Both the position numbers and the translations under genes were made by a program. Below are positions 7,508 through 9,191 of a stretch of 9,191 bases of DNA, one piece after another (the first letter of the stretch is position 1; each line of letters begins with the position of its first letter). The stretch covers positions 1 through 9,191 of the forward strand of contig DASXWH010000161.1 in assembly GCA_036503775.1 (NCBI GenBank), in the 5' to 3' direction. The notes under the pieces were generated by a model, which saw only the letters and a program-made list of their open reading frames with translations, was not told the DNA's origin and searched no databases. The stretch is from Ohtaekwangia sp036503775. Its GTDB lineage: Bacteria > Bacteroidota > Bacteroidia > Cytophagales > Cyclobacteriaceae.

Positions 7508-7909
7508 ATGGACAACTACGAACAAAAAATATCGCACCTTAAAGCCCTTTACCATCTTGCATGTGCTGATAATGTTCTCACGAAGGTTGAGGCTGTCTAT
7601 ATAAAGAACGTTGCTGAACGTCTCGGAATAAAGTCTGAAGAACTTCTCAATTTCGAACAAAATGAGCCCAAATTGGAACTTCCGGACCGGGAGTATAAGA
7701 TCTATGCACTGTTTCACCGTCTTGCGATTATCATCATGATCGACAATACGATGAGTGACCGTGAACGTCATTACTGTTTTAATTTAGGTATCCGGATGGG
7801 GCTTCATCCCAACGCTATCGGTGAGATCATTGATCATATTGAAACCCGCGGATCGATGGACGTTATGCCTGCGGAGATCATGAATATCTTCAGAAAGTAT
7901 CTCAGCTGA
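7508..7909 (+). CDS. TerB-like protein, 133 aa
   Basis: A small, all-helical, soluble protein with no signal peptide. It shows the duplicated acidic motif of the TerB fold: LYHLACADNVLTKVEAVYI (14-32, with D21 and E28) and, in the second half, IIMIDNTMSDRERHYC (75-90, with D79 and E86), each followed by a helix and LGI/MGL. TerB domains bind metal ions and were named from tellurite-resistance operons, but stand-alone TerB-like proteins are widespread and mostly uncharacterised. No other ter gene (terC, terD, terZ) is in the window, so tellurite resistance should not be inferred. The ATG at 7508 gives a natural N-terminus (MDNYEQKISHLKALYH). The 99-base gap after the Omp85 gene on the same strand, with no terminator seen, allows co-transcription. 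Confidence 0.85.
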   Translation: MDNYEQKISHLKALYHLACADNVLTKVEAVYIKNVAERLGIKSEELLNFEQNEPKLELPDREYKIYALFHRLAIIIMIDNTMSDRERHYCFNLGIRMGLHPNAIGEIIDHIETRGSMDVMPAEIMNIFRKYLS

Positions 7910-7913
7910 TTTG

Positions 7914-7948
7914 GTCATTAGGCATTAGGCACTAGTCATTAGTCAATA
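7914..7948. repeat. five tandem copies of a 7-base repeat, consensus GTCATTA
   Basis: Read in steps of seven from 7914 the sequence is GTCATTA, GGCATTA, GGCACTA, GTCATTA, GTCAATA. Each unit differs from the consensus by at most two bases and the phase is unbroken. The array starts four bases after the TerB-like stop codon. Heptamer arrays of this kind resemble the short tandemly repeated repetitive sequences described in cyanobacteria and are likely a dispersed intergenic repeat. Confidence 0.75.
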
Positions 7949-7979
7949 CCTGCATTCCCAATGAGCACTGACTATTGAC
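7942..7979. repeat. inverted repeat GTCAATA ... TATTGAC with further inverted heptamers
   Basis: The last direct unit GTCAATA (7942-7948) has an exact inverted copy TATTGAC (7973-7979) 24 bases on. Two more 7-base steps before it, CACTGAC (7966-7972) and CAATGAG (7959-7965), read on the other strand as GTCAGTG and CTCATTG, each matching five of seven consensus bases. The array thus changes direction around 7949-7958. It lies between two converging genes, so it could fold in transcripts from both sides and act as a 3' end signal; that role is inference. Confidence 0.5.
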
Positions 7980-7985
7980 CGATAA

Positions 7986-9191
7986 CTATATTATCCGATC
8001 ATTCCCTCCATCGATCGGAACCTGTGCACCGGTTGTCTTGGAGAATACCGGGCCTAACATTGTCACCGTTACTTCAGCGACATCTTTGGATGTCACTTCT
8101 ACCTTTAAAATATTATTCCGTTTGTACTGATCAACTGTAAGTCCGTAATGCCGGGCACGGGTTTCCAATACCTGTTCATTCCATATACCGGTATCAAACA
8201 CAGCATTGGGATGAAGAACATTTACACGAATTCCCTTTTCACCAAATTCCATAGCCGCTACCCGTCCCAGTTGCGTAAGCGCTGCTTTAGCAACCGAATA
8301 GGCGGAAGCTCCAGGCCCGGGTGCACCCACATTCTTCGATCCGATAATTACTACTGCCGGATCAATGCCCACCATTAGATACGGTGCTGCCAGGGTTAAC
8401 AACCGCTGCTGGCTTGTCACATTTATATCAAGTGTTCTGTTCCAGGTAGCCTGGTCCATGTCGGCAATGTTCATGCTCTTCGGAAAAATACCTGCATTGG
8501 CTACGATCATGTCCACGCCACCAAAATGAAGAACCGTTTTCCGGATAGCATTTGTCAATTGTTCATCATTCGTCACGTCACATTCAATTCCCAGGATCTC
8601 CTGTTTTTTAAACATGGACGTCACAAGTGGATTAATATCCAATGCCGCAACGGCAGCGCCTTCCGACACTAGTCTTTCAACGCACGCCTTCCCTATTCCA
8701 CTGGCCGCTCCGGTAACCAATGCAATTTTTCCCTGCATGGGTTTGGCGCTTCCACCTTTCTTTAGCTTATCCTGTTCCAGCACCCAGTATTCCATTTCGA
8801 AAAGATCTTTCTGGCTTATGGCTGTCCATTGATCTAACTTCTCTGCCTGAAGAATCGCCTTCATGGTATGTTGGCTGATATCCCTGATGATCTGAATGGC
8901 TTTTATTCCGGTATCAAATGAAAGCGTTCCATGCTGAGGCCAGATTGCCCACCGTGGAGCTTTGTCAAGCGAAATCAGATTGCCACTATTAAATTCATTG
9001 AAATAGTTTTCATACTCCTGCACATAGGTATTCAATGAACCCTCATGATCATCTGATAAAACCAATGGTGTCCGCTTTGTCCGGATGATGTGATCGGGTG
9101 TTAAGGGCCCCTGATCTGCTATGCGGCTCAATGCAGGATGATTACTGAACATCACACTGATGTCTGAATCATCGAGATGTGCCAGCACCGG
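7986..9191 (-). CDS. bifunctional class II aldolase / short-chain dehydrogenase, C-terminal part (5' end cut by window edge)
   Basis: The frame runs open from base 9191 to TAG at 7986-7988, giving 401 visible residues; the true start is to the right of the window. The first part is the end of a class II aldolase domain, with the typical PALSRIADQGPLTPDHIIRTK at visible residues 19-39, then a linker. From about residue 153 comes a complete classical SDR domain: cofactor loop TGAASGIG (160-167), an Asp at the end of strand 2 (ALDIN) favouring NAD, NAG at 232-234, and catalytic N257, S285, Y298 and K302 (YSVAK). The family is about 700 residues long, so some 300 are missing. In relatives the aldolase splits a ketose (often L-rhamnulose) phosphate and the dehydrogenase oxidises the lactaldehyde formed; the substrate here is inferred, not shown, as no other sugar genes are visible. 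Confidence 0.9.
   Translation of the reverse strand, partial: PVLAHLDDSDISVMFSNHPALSRIADQGPLTPDHIIRTKRTPLVLSDDHEGSLNTYVQEYENYFNEFNSGNLISLDKAPRWAIWPQHGTLSFDTGIKAIQIIRDISQHTMKAILQAEKLDQWTAISQKDLFEMEYWVLEQDKLKKGGSAKPMQGKIALVTGAASGIGKACVERLVSEGAAVAALDINPLVTSMFKKQEILGIECDVTNDEQLTNAIRKTVLHFGGVDMIVANAGIFPKSMNIADMDQATWNRTLDINVTSQQRLLTLAAPYLMVGIDPAVVIIGSKNVGAPGPGASAYSVAKAALTQLGRVAAMEFGEKGIRVNVLHPNAVFDTGIWNEQVLETRARHYGLTVDQYKRNNILKVEVTSKDVAEVTVTMLGPVFSKTTGAQVPIDGGNDRII

Noticed and set aside
7508..7909. Tellurite-resistance or phage-defence (ter) island
   Set aside because: Only one small TerB-like gene is present, with none of the TerC, TerD or associated helicase/nuclease partners in the window.
7914..7979. 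Heptamer array as a CRISPR or as a plasmid-type iteron origin
   Set aside because: There are no spacers between units, the repeats are far too short for CRISPR, and no cas or replication gene is nearby.

Overview
The window looks like ordinary chromosomal DNA from a member of the Bacteroidota, probably a Cytophagales-type bacterium. The evidence is moderate GC, starts without Shine-Dalgarno sequences, signal peptides ending in ...AQ, a POTRA-less Omp85 barrel and an AsmA-like protein of the type common in this phylum. The genus cannot be told from the sequence. No rRNA, tRNA, CRISPR array, transposase, phage gene or recognisable defence system was seen.

Layout: bases 1-2531 (minus strand) hold most of a large AsmA-family protein cut by the left edge. 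A possible 51-residue ORF lies just upstream of it on the same strand and overlaps its start. Bases 2656-2863 form a divergent spacer with two short inverted repeats. Bases 2864-5095 (plus) encode a complete CPA2 cation:proton antiporter with an unusual C-terminal arrangement. It converges, with a 10-base gap, on an outer-membrane barrel-like protein at 5106-5846 (minus). A 251-base divergent spacer follows, with one candidate Bacteroidota-type promoter for the barrel gene. Bases 6098-7408 (plus) encode a POTRA-less Omp85 (surface antigen) barrel. After 99 bases comes a small TerB-like protein at 7508-7909 (plus). Bases 7914-7979 carry a neat array of 7-base repeats, five direct units and then an inverted set. 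The right edge (7986-9191, minus) is the C-terminal part of a bifunctional class II aldolase / short-chain dehydrogenase of sugar catabolism.

How the genes fit together: AsmA-like protein, antiporter, barrel protein and Omp85 all act in the cell envelope, but they sit on alternating strands in short transcription units. The window therefore reads as a patchwork of housekeeping and envelope genes rather than one operon. Only Omp85-TerB, and the small ORF with the AsmA gene, are plausible co-transcribed pairs. I found no convincing undescribed multi-gene system. The best leads are the heptamer array, the small overlapping ORF, the antiporter's domain architecture and the POTRA-less Omp85.
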